Below, one piece after another: positions 10,559 through 22,967 of a DNA stretch of 64,000 bases. A program made the position numbers and the translations under genes. Source of the stretch: Terfezia claveryi (Eukaryota; Ascomycota; Pezizomycetes; Pezizales; Pezizaceae); contig WHUX01000012.1 in NCBI GenBank assembly GCA_015179025.1, forward strand, positions 372,001 to 436,000, read 5' to 3'. Under the pieces are notes generated by a model, which was given only the letters and a program-made list of their open reading frames with translations, was not told the origin of the DNA and searched no databases. Numbering within the stretch: position 1 is the stretch's first letter; each line of letters starts with the position of its first letter.

Positions 10559-13500
10559 TGTGAGTGTTGCATAAGGGATATGTCCTCCTCAGGCGGGACT
10601 AATAGAAGAGCTGGAGGGAGTTTGCGTTTTCTATGCTGGGCTTGGGCTGTTCTGTCAACTGTCCCACTTAAAAGTCAGAGACCTCCAACCAATCGAATTT
10701 TTTTATCCCACACGGGCGTCGTATTGTTTTTCCAGCCCGAACTGCAAGGTCAAGGTAACATTGTGACAAGAAAAAACTGACAGAAAAACGCCTGGGGGAA
10801 TTCACTTGTTATGTGTGGCCATCCCCAACAACCCGCGCCTCCTAACAATCCCAAAGTTCTGGAGTCGATACCTTTTGCACAGACCCCCCAATTTGGAACT
10901 TGGAACTTGTCGGCCCCACGCTAGAACTTGCGGGTGCATCTCATCAGTGCCATTGGTGGCTTAACCGATTCGCCTCCTGACAGGTCGGTGCATGCGTGCC
11001 AGCCCATGCCCCCCTAACCCCCCATCAGGCTTATTTTTGGGAACTTTGTAAACAGCGCTGACATTACTCAAACTTGCATGTGGTTACATACATACATACC
11101 TGGGAAGCGCAGTTAATATATGCAGGAACGATTGCAACCGAAAGAGCGTTAGGTACCGGTAGGTACCGGTAGGTACTTGAATTTTGGTGGACCAGCCAAC
11201 GATCCGAATTTTGGTGGACCGGCCATTGAATTCTGGTCTGCATGCTGCATGCACTACAATAATTTATCGTATGCCGAGTACATAACCTCGAATGGCCCCA
11301 ACTGCCGAGCCACAACCCCCACAAGTTCTTGCGGCGTAGCTACTGTAGTTATGACAGATATGCACTCGCTTACGATATCTTGCAACTCCGTACATCAGAG
11401 TACATATGAACCTACAAGGATATGCCAAACCCGCGGCCCTGGATTTCTGGTACTGCCCTTGCTTGTCACATGCCTAATAAATATATGTAAGTGTGTGCCC
11501 CAGTTAAGTAATGTAGGATAATATATTTTCCTTAAAGCAAAAGATATCGAATTCAAAGTGATAAAAACCTCGGTGACTTGATCCAATCGGGAAGGTAGCC
11601 ACGTTCTCGGGTGCGCTGGGGGTCGAAAGGCGGAAGACGTACAGAGTACTGCCAGGGGCCGTGGAAGGTTTACCCCACTGTGGTTAGAGTCTACCGCAGA
11701 AGAGGCGAGAAATTTAAGCGACCCACCTTTATTCCTTCTTTTGAGATGTCAAGTACATATGCATGTTATTAGTAACTGATATCGATAATTGTTAATTGGA
11801 TCTCCCGCTGCTCGAGTTGAGATCTACTTATATAGAGCGTTTCCCATCCTAACCAACTAGCGAAGCTACATATGTAAAGTACTTTATGTGCGCACCAACT
11901 GACCAGCTTACCACCGTTCATCATTTAGAGAGTAATTTTGTCATGGGCAGGGCTTCTGAATTTCTGTATGATATGATAGCCTTTAGGATGGTTTGATGAA
12001 ATTTATGAAGGTAGTTATGCATGATACATCAGTTTCCAAAAACATGTGTCATCAAACCCCGCTATGTCGTTCCCGCGGAGAGCTCTTGGATTATCATTTC
12101 TACATGCGCGAGAGTACATAACTGTACACCTCGCCCACTTGTACTATTTTATTACTGGCTTTTGGGAGATAGTACCTTGCATATTGGATACATATATATT
12201 TGATATGAGGGGCCCGGAACGGGTGCCACATTGGGTATTCAACCCCAGGTTTATATATATTGCTCCCATGATGATTGTGAGGTACAGCAAGGTTGCCATA
12301 GCTTCTAGGTTCACACCTGTATATATAGTACTATTTCCTTTGGTGTCAGTGATGCTCAAGGCTTTCCTTGCGTCTTCTGTTGGATCAAGATCGATCGAAA
12401 TTCGTATCGTAAGAGTTTTCTGTTTATTGTATCTGTATCTCCCCATCTTCATTTTCGAAACGTTCAAAACTTCGCTCACCAGTGCAATGGATGCAGTAGT
12501 TTAAGTAGATATAGATCTACGAAACTCTCTGTTGCTTGGTCATGAGGAATTCTGCAAATATAAGTAGATCTCACTGAGAACAACTATTCGCAATATATGA
12601 ATAGGATAAGGACAGTACTGCTCGAAGCCACAAGTACTCTGTTTCCGGAACCTAGGCCGGGGGTACAAATATTAGTGAAGCTCAATCTGCTCGGTTATAT
12701 TATAGAGTACAAATAGTAGGAAGTATATGTCTTGCTTGCCGTGAAGTGATATTTGAAAACGTTTTTACAAACCATGATGGTTATTGATGGTTTGTTCGGC
12801 AGCTTAAAGACCTGTTGAATATAGCCTCTAGCTTACTGAGTTTGGGAGCTGAACATCAGCTTGCATTTGTTGAATATTGGCCTAGATTTGTTGAGCACCC
12901 TGAGGATCTAGTTTCCTTGCTAGATTGCCTGACTCTATACGTAAATACTGAGCAGCATTTGTAGAATTAGGCTGTTGTGCTGCCATTTCAAGAGTGTATC
13001 TTGCATATACGCGCGGAATTGCACTAGGAAAATTTGACAAGCCGTTGACCACTTGCCGGTCTATGTGCGTACAAACCTGCACTCTTGCATAAAAAAAGCC
13101 CATGGTAAGACAAGTTCGACTGCAAACAGTGTGCTAACTTGCCCTTGCTCTAAAAGAGACACAAGCACTGGACGGAAGCTGACGGCAGCAGAGATGGCGG
13201 GAAAGACCGAGCATCTGTCTTGGTCTCTCGTACCTATGTTTCTACTTAACTCGTGATCCATTCCTGAGCGCAAACATTGGTGAAGGTCATCTCCAAGCCC
13301 GAAAACAACCATGCCATGAGGCACGCCATGTCTCAAAGTGACATTGACATGAGATTGTACTTAGCGGCCGCGATCGTAAACCAGAGAATCCGCTGGCGAT
13401 CTATGTACTACTATTTATCCCCTGTCATTTTTACAGCAGAATACAAATCGTCATGTTGTCACTGATTTCGGTAACTCTGCCAAGTATGTACCGTAGAAGT

Positions 13501-14668
13501 TAGAACACAACACCCCCCCCCCCACCAAATACAGTGCAACTTAGTTACTCCATTGACTGACTACTGCTGAGTCCCGACTATGTCAGTACATTTTGCTGCG
13601 TCCGTAAAATCAGGGCCTTTCTTGCATATCTAGATCTGTGCTTAGGGATGAATATAGTCTGGCTAGAGAACTGAGGTGGGCGCCCAATTTGAAGGGGGGG
13701 ACTCAGTTCGGAGGGGAAGCTCAATTCGGCACTCAGTCTTACGCACCGAGCCCCTTACGCACCTCTGCCGTTTGATCGGAATCTCTTCAACTTTGGATCT
13801 GGAGTCTTGTGAGACATTCATGATTATGAGCCCATATGCCATTCGCTCGCCAACTAATTCTCTCTGTTTTCGGGTCAGCGTTAGGTGGTAGGGCGAGCTC
13901 GAACTTGATTAGGGATGCGAAACTTACTTGGGTAAAATATTTCACAACCTTAGCTACCGGTACTAGGCACATTACCCTCCCATTCCGTGTCGTAGATCAA
14001 TCATTTCGCACCACTGTTTGTCTGGGAGAGGAGGGTCTACCTCAACAGGGTATGGCGTCTGCGGTATAATTACGCACTGGCAGGCTTGAAGAGGGCCAAA
14101 CTCTGCCTTGAACCTAGTACTATAAGTAGAGAGGTACTCTTGCTAAATTTCCAGCTACAGTCTCACAGCTGGGTTCTGGCATCAAGTGGCGGTGTTTCGT
14201 TTGCCTGGTTAGCACAGACCACAATAATTATATTCAGTCCTTGGACGCAGAGGAACCTACTAAGAATTAGGTCCATTCCTCTACCATAACTATTCCATGA
14301 CTACTGCGCTGCTACAACGACTTTTGTCCCATCATGACTATTCAGAGGGGCTTGCCTATTGGCTGAATTCAAAGCAATTGTCCTTCATAGTGCATGTGCA
14401 TTGCATCTAGGATGGCCTTGGTTCACCCACACAATGGCTAGTTTGTATCCAATTCCCGAATAAAGCTCTGTGCCATGATGTTACGTACGACGGATTTGTT
14501 TTATCTCGGACTCCAATTCGTCAGTTTGGAGGTGATCTACCCATTTCGCGCGATATAATGTCAGTGCACCCCCACTTTCACATTGCAGCTAGCAGATATT
14601 CACTTACGTTGATGACCCATGGCTATGTAGTACCCTTGGAGAATCCCTGAGAGCCAATCTCACACCAA
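10559..14668. other. Gene-poor repeat-derived region left of the copia element
   Basis: About 4.1 kb with no ORF I can support. It holds short direct repeats (see 11155-11230), a run of C (about 13512-13522) and AT-rich anonymous sequence. The first few hundred bases should contain the promoter of the rhodopsin-domain gene. The rest looks like decayed transposon sequence or plain intergenic DNA. Confidence 0.5.
11150..11232. repeat. Small direct repeats
   Basis: A GGTACCGGTA-type unit occurs twice in tandem near 11153-11175. It is followed by two copies of a 15-nt unit (GAATTTTGGTGGACC) near 11178-11222 about 30 bp apart. No coding content. Confidence 0.7.
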
Positions 14669-14673
14669 CAATG

Positions 14674-14913
14674 CGTAAGTTTTATGAGATCTTAGGATAT
14701 ATGAACGTAGATATTGGGGATTGATCTGTAAGAGAGATGTATTCCTTGCTTGATCTATATCTCTGCCTTAAGGGGTTCTAGCAGTCTATATATACATATC
14801 TCCTCCGTATTCACACATGCTTGTCATATGTCTTCTTATCCACATGCCTCTATGTCCACATGTTGTTGACGTACTTACATGTTTGCACATGCATTGGAAG
14901 AGTATTTCCTACA
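14674..14913 (-). repeat. 3' LTR of the copia element
   Basis: 240 bp, matching 19062-19301 except T at 14876 where the other copy has C (19264). On the element strand it begins TG and ends CG rather than the usual CA. The purine tract AGAGTAGAGGAGGG lies immediately upstream on the minus strand. Confidence 0.95.
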
Positions 14914-16600
14914 CCCTCCTCTACTCTGCCAATCTCATCCACCGGTCTTGCCATTTTTTAATGGAAACCATGGGTGTAATCTTGGTAAGAATATCCGCTG
15001 GATTTTCCTTGCCTGGGATAGTTTGTTATGGCTAATTTTTCTGCTTGTACTTGTTGGCGTAGATAGTGGTATCGATGTTCAATATGCCTAGTTCGTCTTA
15101 AACAGCGAGAGGTATGAGCTAGGTTGAAGGTTCCTTCACTATCTGTTTTTACCGTGGGTTTTAGTGATAATCCAAGTTCATCTAGGAGTTGTTGTGCCCA
15201 AGCTGCATCTTTGGCTCCTTCACATGCAGCAATATATTCTGCTTCGGTGATTGACAAGGATACAGTATCCTGACGGCGACTGTACCATCCTACTGGTTGA
15301 TCACCGAGAGTCATGAGTACTCCTGTTTGGGATCTTGCTTATTCACCACCGTAGGATGCATCTGCATATATGATGAGGTGTAAATCCATAGGTTTGCATA
15401 GAATTAGTCCTAAATGCTTGGTGTTCTTGAGATATTGCAGAATAGTTAAGGCAGCTCTATAATTTGTTGTGGAAGGTTTAGATGCTCGCCGTCCTAGAAA
15501 GTTGACATGGATAGATATCTCAGGTCTTGTCATTCTGGCAATATAAAGTAGACCTCCTGTAAGTGCTTGATATTTCTTAGCATCTTCGAAATGGTCATTA
15601 GAGTCGCGGTCATTAGAGTCGCCGTATACTTCTGGATTAATGGGTAAGGAATTCTTATGTTGCGGTTCGCCTTGGAGGAGGTATTTTGAGGCCATTGTCT
15701 CTATAAGCGCTTTTTGGGTCATTACGACTTCCGTACTTGTGTTGTTCCACTTAAGCTCAATTCCTAAGAGTTTCTCTGGGTTCCCACGTTTTTCAAGCTC
15801 AATTTTTTCCTCGATTTTCTCTTCGAATTCTTTGAGTATTGTCTCGTTAGGTGCAATTCCTATAAGATCATCGACATGAGTTCCCAGAATGAAGGAATTA
15901 TCATGGTTTGTGTAAGTTCCTTCATCTCCAATGCATTGATGGAGTCCTGCAAGTGCCAGGATCTTCTCTAATGTCTTAAACCACTCATGCCCTGCTTGTT
16001 TTAGCCCATATAGAGCTTTGTTAAGCTTCCAGTATTCGGTCTCTCCATTTTCATTTATATCCGAAATATAGACATCGTGATGTAAAAGAGCCTGCAAGTA
16101 GGCGGCTACCACGTCCCACTGCCGAATTCTCCATTTTTTGTACATGGCCAGTATAAGCAGGATTTTCAATGTTTCGGATCTCATCATTTGTGCGTAGGTT
16201 TTATCGGAATCATAGTTGATCCCGTCCTCCTGAGTAAATCCTCTCCCTACTTTTCTGGCTTTGTATTTCTCAATACTTCCGTCCAATTTTCGCTTTATTG
16301 TATAGACCCATTTGGTGTCTACAATCTTGGTCCCTTTTGGGATATCCTCTTTGGCGATTTTTGTGAATACGCCATATTTCTGCAATTGCTCTCTTTCTTT
16401 AGTTCGTGCTTTTGCCTATTCATGTGCTTGTGCAGAGGACCTGGTTTGCGCATCTGTAGGATGGTCAGAGTCTTCAATGACAGCTTTAATCATAGCTTTT
16501 TCTGTAATTTTTCGTTGTCTCTTGGACCTTCGTTCTCCAAGTTCTTCTATCCATTCTGCAGCACTCTTTCGGTGCCTCCCTTGCTGCGGGGTGGAATCTT

Positions 16601-16806
16601 GAGCATTTTCGAGCTCGCTTTCTTGACTTTCTTGAGCTTTGTCGAGCTCGCTTTTTTGAGCTTTTTCGAGCTCGCTTTCTTGAGTTTTTTCGAGCTCGCT
16701 TTCTTGAGCTTTTTCGAGCTCGCTTTCTTGAGCTTTTTCGAGCTCGCTTTTTTGAGCTTTTTCGAGCTCGCTTTCTTGAGCTTTTTCGAGCTCGCTTTCT
16801 TGAGCT
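16601..16806 (-). repeat. 24-bp tandem repeat inside copia pol
   Basis: About eight copies of a 24-bp unit encoding an eight-residue repeat of the form AQESELEK, between integrase and RT. Copies vary at a few bases and one or two residues (Ser/Lys/Thr/Asp changes). It is in frame throughout and gives a highly charged, probably helical linker. Confidence 0.95.
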
Positions 16807-17704
16807 ATTATAGGGTTTTTAGCTAATGTATATTTCCCTTTTTCATCAATCGTGATATAGGTGCCGAATGTGGTTGTATATCCAGCAATTCGAGCAGTAT
16901 ACCCTCGTGGGGCTAATTTGTCTGAAGCCTTATTTTCGTAGTTGAAGCAAATAACTTTTTGGCCAAATGGCCTCAGGTTGCTTCGCTCTTGTAGAGCGTT
17001 TTTCTTAAAGAGTACTTCAATTGGTATTCCTCCATTCAGAGCTTTGTGGGGAACTCTGTTTTTTGTGTACACTGCCCATTGTGCAGCTTTGTCCCAGAGG
17101 TTTTTTGGCATTTTTGCTGCTAGCAGAGCCGTTCTACTCATGGTCATGATGGTCCTATTTGTGCGTTCTGCAACAGCATTTGTCTCGCTGTATCTTGGTA
17201 CTGTCTCTTTAAGAGTAATTCCTCTCTGTTGTAGTTCAGTGTTGAGCTTGAGGGTATGGAACTCGCCCCCCCAGTCTGCTTGTATTTGGACGACTTTATG
17301 TTGGTGGCCAGCTTTGTTTTCCAGGGCATTGATAATTCCGATAAGTGCTCCTGCTGCATCGCTTTTTTGCTTTAGAGATCTAGCTACTATATATCTACTG
17401 TAATCATCAGTTACTAGTAGGAGATATCTATATTGGCTGGAAAGGGTTATTGGGTCTATAGGCCCAATTAAGTCTGCATGTAATCGTTCCAGTGGTTTGG
17501 ATGTCCTTATTCCTTATTCCTTTTTAGCTGCTGGTTTTGTTGCTTTGCTGAGTTGGCATGCATCGCAGGCAATTGCTGGTTGGATCATTTTTCCTAGTAG
17601 CTGATATTCCGGGAGAGTTTTTAGTGTATTGAAGGAAATATGCCCATATCGCTCATGTAGTGCTATTAATTTGTTGTAAGCAGCTAATGGTTGTTGGATA
17701 GTTG

Positions 17705-17850
17705 GAGTCGTAACCGGCATTTGCTGTTCAGCCGATGTTTGCTGGGCGGCCGGTGTCTGCTGGGTCGGTGTCTGCTGGGCAGCCGATGTCTGCTGGGCGG
17801 CCGGTGTCTGTTGGGTGGGCTGAGCGGCCGGTATTTGCTGGGCAATTGAT
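17705..17850 (-). repeat. Gln/Pro/Ala/Thr repeat in copia protease-integrase spacer
   Basis: Imperfect repeats encoding QQTPA- and QQTSA-type units between the protease and the integrase zinc site. In frame with gag-pol, presumably a flexible spacer. Confidence 0.85.
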
Positions 17851-19030
17851 ATATGGAATCGGGTCTGGTCGGGTATTATCCAGAGTGCACCTTTATTGTC
17901 TCTTTCCATATTGTAGAGGATTTTTCCTCCCTTCTTTAGCTTGGCTACTTTACCATGTACTTGTAGGATATGTTTATCTGGCATTCTTTCTCCACTGATG
18001 ATATTGCTGTATGTTGGATCATATAGGCATTCTTTGTGGTATATCGTTCTTCCATTACATTGAAGTGTCAGTGTACCCATAGTGGTACAGATGGATTCTG
18101 CTCCATTATGTCCTTTTACCACTAGGTTGAGATTGTCCTGTATTTCCGATAGCCTTCCAAGTTCATTCGTTGTGTGATGGGATGCAGCCGTATCGTATTG
18201 GTATGCTCCTGTTGGCCCACCATCTGTTTTCCCTATTGTTATCTGTACAATAACGGCTTCTTTATCCTTCTTTCGTTTCTGGCGTTTGGCAGCATTCCCT
18301 TGTTCCCTTTTCTTGGTATAACATTCGTTCTCATTATGATTGAGACCTTGCCATCCCTTACCTATGCAATAGCTGCAACGTTTATCGTTCAAGGCTATTC
18401 TTTGAACCAATGGATTGCTGTTGTTTTCTTTATGTTGGTTTTGGCCTTTTTGCCTAGCGGTAATGTATTCGTTTATTTTCCGTGTAGTATCGTCGTAGGT
18501 TTGTTCTTTTGACCTGACATTTTCTACAGTACTTGCGTAGAATGTAGGTAGTGACATGAGTAGAAATTCGGTTTTAACCTGCTCACATCTAGAGAAGGCC
18601 AGTAATCCTTTACCAAATCCAGTATCCTTGGTAAGGTCTGCTCGAGCGATAATGCCTGAGAAGGTATTCCAGGCGTCTTTGGCTTTTTCCACTGTCGCAA
18701 TTCGACTACGGACTTGGGGTTCGCTATTTTTTAGGATGGTAAGAAGAATGTAGTGATTCCCATCCAGCCATTCTTGTGGCTTATCTGGAGGTTTTCGGTA
18801 TGTTCCTTCGATAATATCCCATGCTCGATGGTCTCCTAGTTGGATCATTTGGAAATAGAGTTTCATAGTTGTGACCCATTCAGGGTAATTGTCTGATCCA
18901 TTTAGTTTGGTCGTGAGTGTGGTTATTTTCCGATCGGGTGTTGTGTTCGTGCTTTTGGGGGCTTCTGGAGGCCTCATTGAGTCGTTGCCCGACCCTGAGG
19001 CTTCTGCAAAGCTTGACATTGTATGTTGAA

Positions 19031-19061
19031 GTAGCGCTTTTGAAGCTCCGGGCTCATAACC
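19031..19061 (-). promoter_or_regulatory. Primer-binding site for half-tRNA initiator Met
   Basis: Directly inside the 5' LTR. The plus strand reads GGGCTCATAACC (19050-19061), identical to the anticodon arm of eukaryotic initiator tRNA-Met. Upstream bases 19031-19049 (GTAGCGC...GAAGC) also resemble its D-arm. Ty5 and Drosophila copia are known to be primed by such a cleaved 5' half; use of this mechanism here is inferred. Confidence 0.8.
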
Positions 19062-19301
19062 CGTAAGTTTTATGAGATCTTAGGATATATGAACGTAGAT
19101 ATTGGGGATTGATCTGTAAGAGAGATGTATTCCTTGCTTGATCTATATCTCTGCCTTAAGGGGTTCTAGCAGTCTATATATACATATCTCCTCCGTATTC
19201 ACACATGCTTGTCATATGTCTTCTTATCCACATGCCTCTATGTCCACATGTTGTTGACGTACTCACATGTTTGCACATGCATTGGAAGAGTATTTCCTAC
19301 A
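19062..19301 (-). repeat. 5' LTR of the copia element
   Basis: 240 bp; partner of 14674-14913. On the minus strand it starts TGTAGGAAA and is followed directly by the primer-binding site. It should carry the element promoter. Confidence 0.95.
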
Positions 19302-19306
19302 CAATG

Positions 19307-20593
19307 GAACATCCATTTCCCTAATCCCCTAGCTCGTTCCCATAAACCGGTGCCTTGGAACCATCGGTCTGGGTCCCGTTATCTCGCAAGGAAGTGATTA
19401 CTCCAGATCCGAGCTAGAGCGCTGCATGAGTCCCATATTGGCCCCATAGTAATGTATGATTACTGGCCAAAATTTTTGATCTCGCCATTGCATGGTATAC
19501 CCATTGTATACTACCTACAAGCGGATTGACGGCGTGCACCCCGATTTTTCACTTTCAGATAAGGAGTCTTCCCCAATTTATGTAGTAGCAATATATGTAT
19601 TACATCTATCTTTTATCCATGTACAGTACAACATATCTTGTAGTCGAGCAGGCAGTCGAAGCGAGGCGCCAATGAAAGCAGAGCACAATTGATTGTGATA
19701 TACTTATCGAGAGGCCCTATCATCTAACGCTTGCAGTCAGACAAATATTCTTGCTATGTATTTGGGATATGAAACGGACATTCCTGCCTCGTAAATCTTT
19801 TGACGATTCTATTACAAGGCCTATTTTATGCTAATGTAATCCTTGCCTAGTCTCATACCATCTTAACCCACGCCATTTCTGACATACCATTGAGTATTTG
19901 GTTGATGTCTTTATAGATGATATGTGGCTTTCTCAAAGTTGGCCCTTGTGGTCATGGGCTAGACAGCTGTGTTGGTGGAAGTGCCTCAAAGTACCTTGAT
20001 TGTTACCGAGGGTGTTGTGCCAACCAGACTACTCGATTGCTGTCTATCTCTCTCCTGAAACAAATGCATACATATGTAGTGCGGACGGAATTACCATTTT
20101 AACGGACATGCATATGGCAGTATCATGAGCTGGCGATCTGTAGATCTCTACCGTATAGGTAGGGGTTTGGTATTATCAGGTTGAGTTGCTCGAACTAGTC
20201 TCGTAGTTTGGGCGGTTTTGCTTATGCGAGCGTCTGCATATGTCATAGATATCCATGGCCCGACCTCAGTCCTACGAACACTAGTCTCGGTCTTGCTCTT
20301 AGTCTCGTGATCCTTCTCTGCTCATGTTAACATGCCAAATAAGTGCGTAGTCTAGCACTTCTCTCCCTCAGATTACCCATTCGGTTTAGTCTGTAGCTGC
20401 TTTAGGAAATTATCTCAATTAGGCCATGAGGCTACTCAATGTGGCAGTCAAGGTACATATAAGCTTATATAAGGTACCGGTAGCTTGCTTCGTGGGGTTA
20501 GTCATCACGGCACCACACCAGGATTGTCTTTGTTGATCAGGCAAAATCGAAACTTATTTAGCCACACTCGGAGCTCGGAACTCAACGCCAGCC
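19307..20593. other. Gene-poor region right of the copia element
   Basis: About 1.3 kb of AT-rich sequence without a credible gene. It contains a palindromic GTATACC/GGTATAC-type stretch near 19490-19515 and a GGTACCGGTAG unit near 20472-20482 like that at 11155. The last few hundred bases may hold the promoter of the next gene. Confidence 0.45.
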
Positions 20594-21973
20594 ATGCTAA
20601 TTATTTTGTTGGGTGTTGTGATGACTGTGTGCGTTTCCTCCATCCCAGGCTGTGAAGTCTATCATTTTTGACCGTTTAATTTACAGCATGGGATTCTGCT
20701 TAAGTCTGGTTGGATACTGGTTTGTACAGGGGATCTATGTAAAAGCAACCTTTCTCCGGATCCTGACGTTGCACTTCCCCCCCACTGCCCCCACTGCCGT
20801 TTCTCTCCGGGATTATATAGCTCACTAGCTGATTTTTTAGCGTGGCTTACGGGGCTTCTACTATGCCGTCCAGCGTCCCGAACAACAACAACCCCACCCA
20901 CTCTCACGCATCACCCACCTCCTCCTTGAATTCCTATCTGTCACCTGCGTTTTAGCCCTCCTCAGCACTGTCTCCTACTTTCATCCCGAGAATATCCTGT
21001 CCCGGACTCGGTCTAGCATAACTAGAACCACTACGGAAGGGATTTTCCAACGCCTCCACAGCGTCCGCCCCCCATCCCTTCCGATGAAATTCTGAAGGCC
21101 CGTTTTGTATCCCGTGCTGGCCGAGTTCTATACTCAGCCTATGGGCCAGGACCGTTGATAAACTGTACCTGGTGTGGAGTGGACCAACCATTCACATACA
21201 CCATCTACGCATTACCGAGTATTTTACTACCGCATTTGATTCACACTGCAATCCTGGGTGTGGTTACATCTACCGAGTTTCTAGGCGAGAATAATAAAGC
21301 AGGAGGTGTATGGCGGACGCATGCCACCTGTGCCAGCATAGTTCTTGCCTTAGGTGAATGTTTGTATATTTATGTCTACAGCACAGTGTTAGATGAGAGA
21401 GCGGCAACTGAGGCAAGATTTCCCTACTGGCAACTCCTTACCATCCGCGGGATAGCCTTTGCTATTTTAGATGCAGCGTTAGGATACGCTATCTATCTCA
21501 CCGGCACAGGCCGCTGGAGTGGATCAGATGAAACTTCCACAGAAAGTCTCGGGATAGTTGCTTCAAAGCTGGAAAATTCCCTTGTGGCAGTTAACACCGC
21601 CATATGTCTCAAACAGACCATTATGCGAGACTATGAGCTTCGCGCGCGTACAGTACAGTACTGGGAGAAGGAGGTGTTATATGCGCAAGAGGTCGCAAAA
21701 GACGACCACGTGCGCATAGCTAGATTAGGTGTTGAGCGAAGGAAAGACTGGGTGAGAGTGAAAGAGGACGCTAAGAGGCAGGCGAGCGCTATAGTGAGGG
21801 AGTTATTTAGAGAAGTGGGACCGACGGAGGGGATGGAGACTGAGGAGGGCTGGCAAATAGAGGGGAGCGAGACTGATACACAGCCAAACACCCCTGTTGG
21901 GAGAGGGGATTTTACAGATGGATTCGCAGTTTACGGGACGCAGGCAGGAGAGTTAGAGGTTGAGCGGATGTAA
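20594..21973 (+). CDS. Unrecognised multi-pass membrane protein, frame broken once
   Basis: I do not recognise the family. Proposed exons are 20594-20656 (hydrophobic start MLIILLGVVMTVCV) and 20841-21973; the first exon is tentative. The main part begins RGLRGFYYAVQRPE and has a membrane segment (FLSVTCVLALLSTVSYF), then further segments around SILLPHLIHTAILGVV, TCASIVLALGECLYIYVY and GIAFAILDAALGYAIYL, and a charged, probably cytosolic coiled tail. The frame changes at a six-C run (21068-21073). One extra C joins the first membrane part to ILKARFVSRAGRVLY and the rest, giving about 398 aa. It is the only host gene in the 10.6-25.5 kb repeat island. With a single lesion at a C run it looks expressed rather than dead. 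Confidence 0.65.
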
Positions 21974-22795
21974 TGGGTCGAATCGATATTCATCGACGTC
22001 AATATAGCGGGGGATGTTGCTTGAACGTTGCATACCTGGTAGCCAGGGTTTCCATGTTGAGGGGTTGTAAAAATAGCTCTCTTTGTACGATCTCGTTACG
22101 AATACACAGGTTCTTAATCTGGTTTATTTATCGATTTATTGAATTTTTTGTTCTTTAGTGCGACAGTGCCGCCTTATAAGAAATTGAGATTGTTTTGATC
22201 TAGTTAACCAATTCAGTGGTCATTTAGGTAGACTCACACCTGAATTAGTCTGGTTGGTCCACAGCACCTGAATGGGCCCTGAAACTTCAGTTCTTTGGTT
22301 GCCTGCCTAAACGGCACCTTTGGAGGTCTAGACTATCTTCCACCTGACCCACCAAAGCACGTCACTCCGTTCTATTTTGGCTTGCACTACACTCATATTG
22401 GATGGCCGTCGGGTGTTAAGCCTCTTCTCAGAAAACTGGAGCGTGGAAGAATCCGATAAAGATAAGGCATTAATCCGGTCTCTATTAGATATTGTGTCTT
22501 TATTTTAGTATACGTGTTCTTGATTCATGTATTTGGTACAGGTAGTTGGTGATACCAGGTTTCAAGAAAGGGGCACACGCGGCGGTGGGTTCTCATCCTG
22601 AGCCTGGGCCAAGCATGACTGACAAGTGCTGTGTGTTAGATCTACGAGAATATCACTTCAGTATATATTTTATATGGTTTCCCCCCTTTTATTTTTTGGG
22701 TGGTAACAAGTTCAATATTGTTGGAAGTAGCCTGGTTAACCCTAACGGCCCGGCACACCAGAATGTCTGGTGCTGGAGCACAGGCGGGCTCCGCC
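21974..22795. other. Intergenic AT-rich region
   Basis: About 820 bp, anonymous. Near 22776-22806 it contains a GC-rich hairpin (arms about 12 nt with one mismatch around a GCT loop) that overlaps the left end of the inverted-repeat element. No gene seen. Confidence 0.5.
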
Positions 22796-22967
22796 TGTTC
22801 TCGTGCCAAGACTAGGTAGGTATCTGTCGCGAAATAATTATTTCTGCTGCGCCAGCTAAGAGTCTGGTAGTAAACACCTCCGAAATTGACTCTAATTCAG
22901 CTCCGAGTTCGGAGCACAATGCCAACACGCTATGCAATAGGCTAGTGGCTTCGGAGCAGAATATGTA

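Larger units (their letters stand above)
14958..19019 (-). pseudogene. Copia gag-pol polyprotein with three in-frame stops
   Basis: Single frame of 1354 codons with order typical of copia. Gag (LNGSDNYPEWVTTMKLYF), a CCHC-like knuckle (CSYC...HNENEC, long spacing), and a protease with DTAASHH in place of DSGASxH. A Gln/Pro/Ala repeat follows, then the integrase zinc site (HERYGH...CDAC) and integrase core (HADLIGP, QADWGGEF, NAVAERTNRT). An eight-residue repeat linker leads to reverse transcriptase (YGLKQAGHEW; THVDDLIG active site) and RNase H (SITEAEYIAACEG). In-frame stops lie at 17514-17516 (TAA), 16416-16418 (TAG) and 15339-15341 (TAA), each after a GAA codon. All catalytic residues I can check are intact, so it died recently or the stops are suppressed. 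Confidence 0.93.
14669..19306 (-). mobile_element. Ty1/copia LTR retrotransposon, nearly intact, minus orientation
   Basis: Complete element of 4628 bp (14674-19301) flanked by a perfect 5-bp target duplication CAATG (14669-14673 and 19302-19306). The two 240-bp LTRs differ by one base by eye. Read on the minus strand the order is LTR, primer-binding site complementary to the initiator tRNA-Met anticodon arm, one long gag-protease-integrase-RT-RNase H frame, a purine-rich tract just before the 3' LTR, and LTR. Integrase before RT defines copia (Pseudoviridae type). The frame from 19019 to 14958 is open except for three nonsense codons. High LTR identity means recent insertion. Confidence 0.95.

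Noticed and set aside
16188..16826. 212-aa plus-strand Phe/Leu-rich frame with tandem repeats
   Set aside because: Antisense of the copia repeat linker and RT.
22776..22806. GC-rich hairpin as a transcription terminator
   Set aside because: No gene ends there and such terminators are not used by fungal Pol II; it may belong to the inverted-repeat element's left edge.
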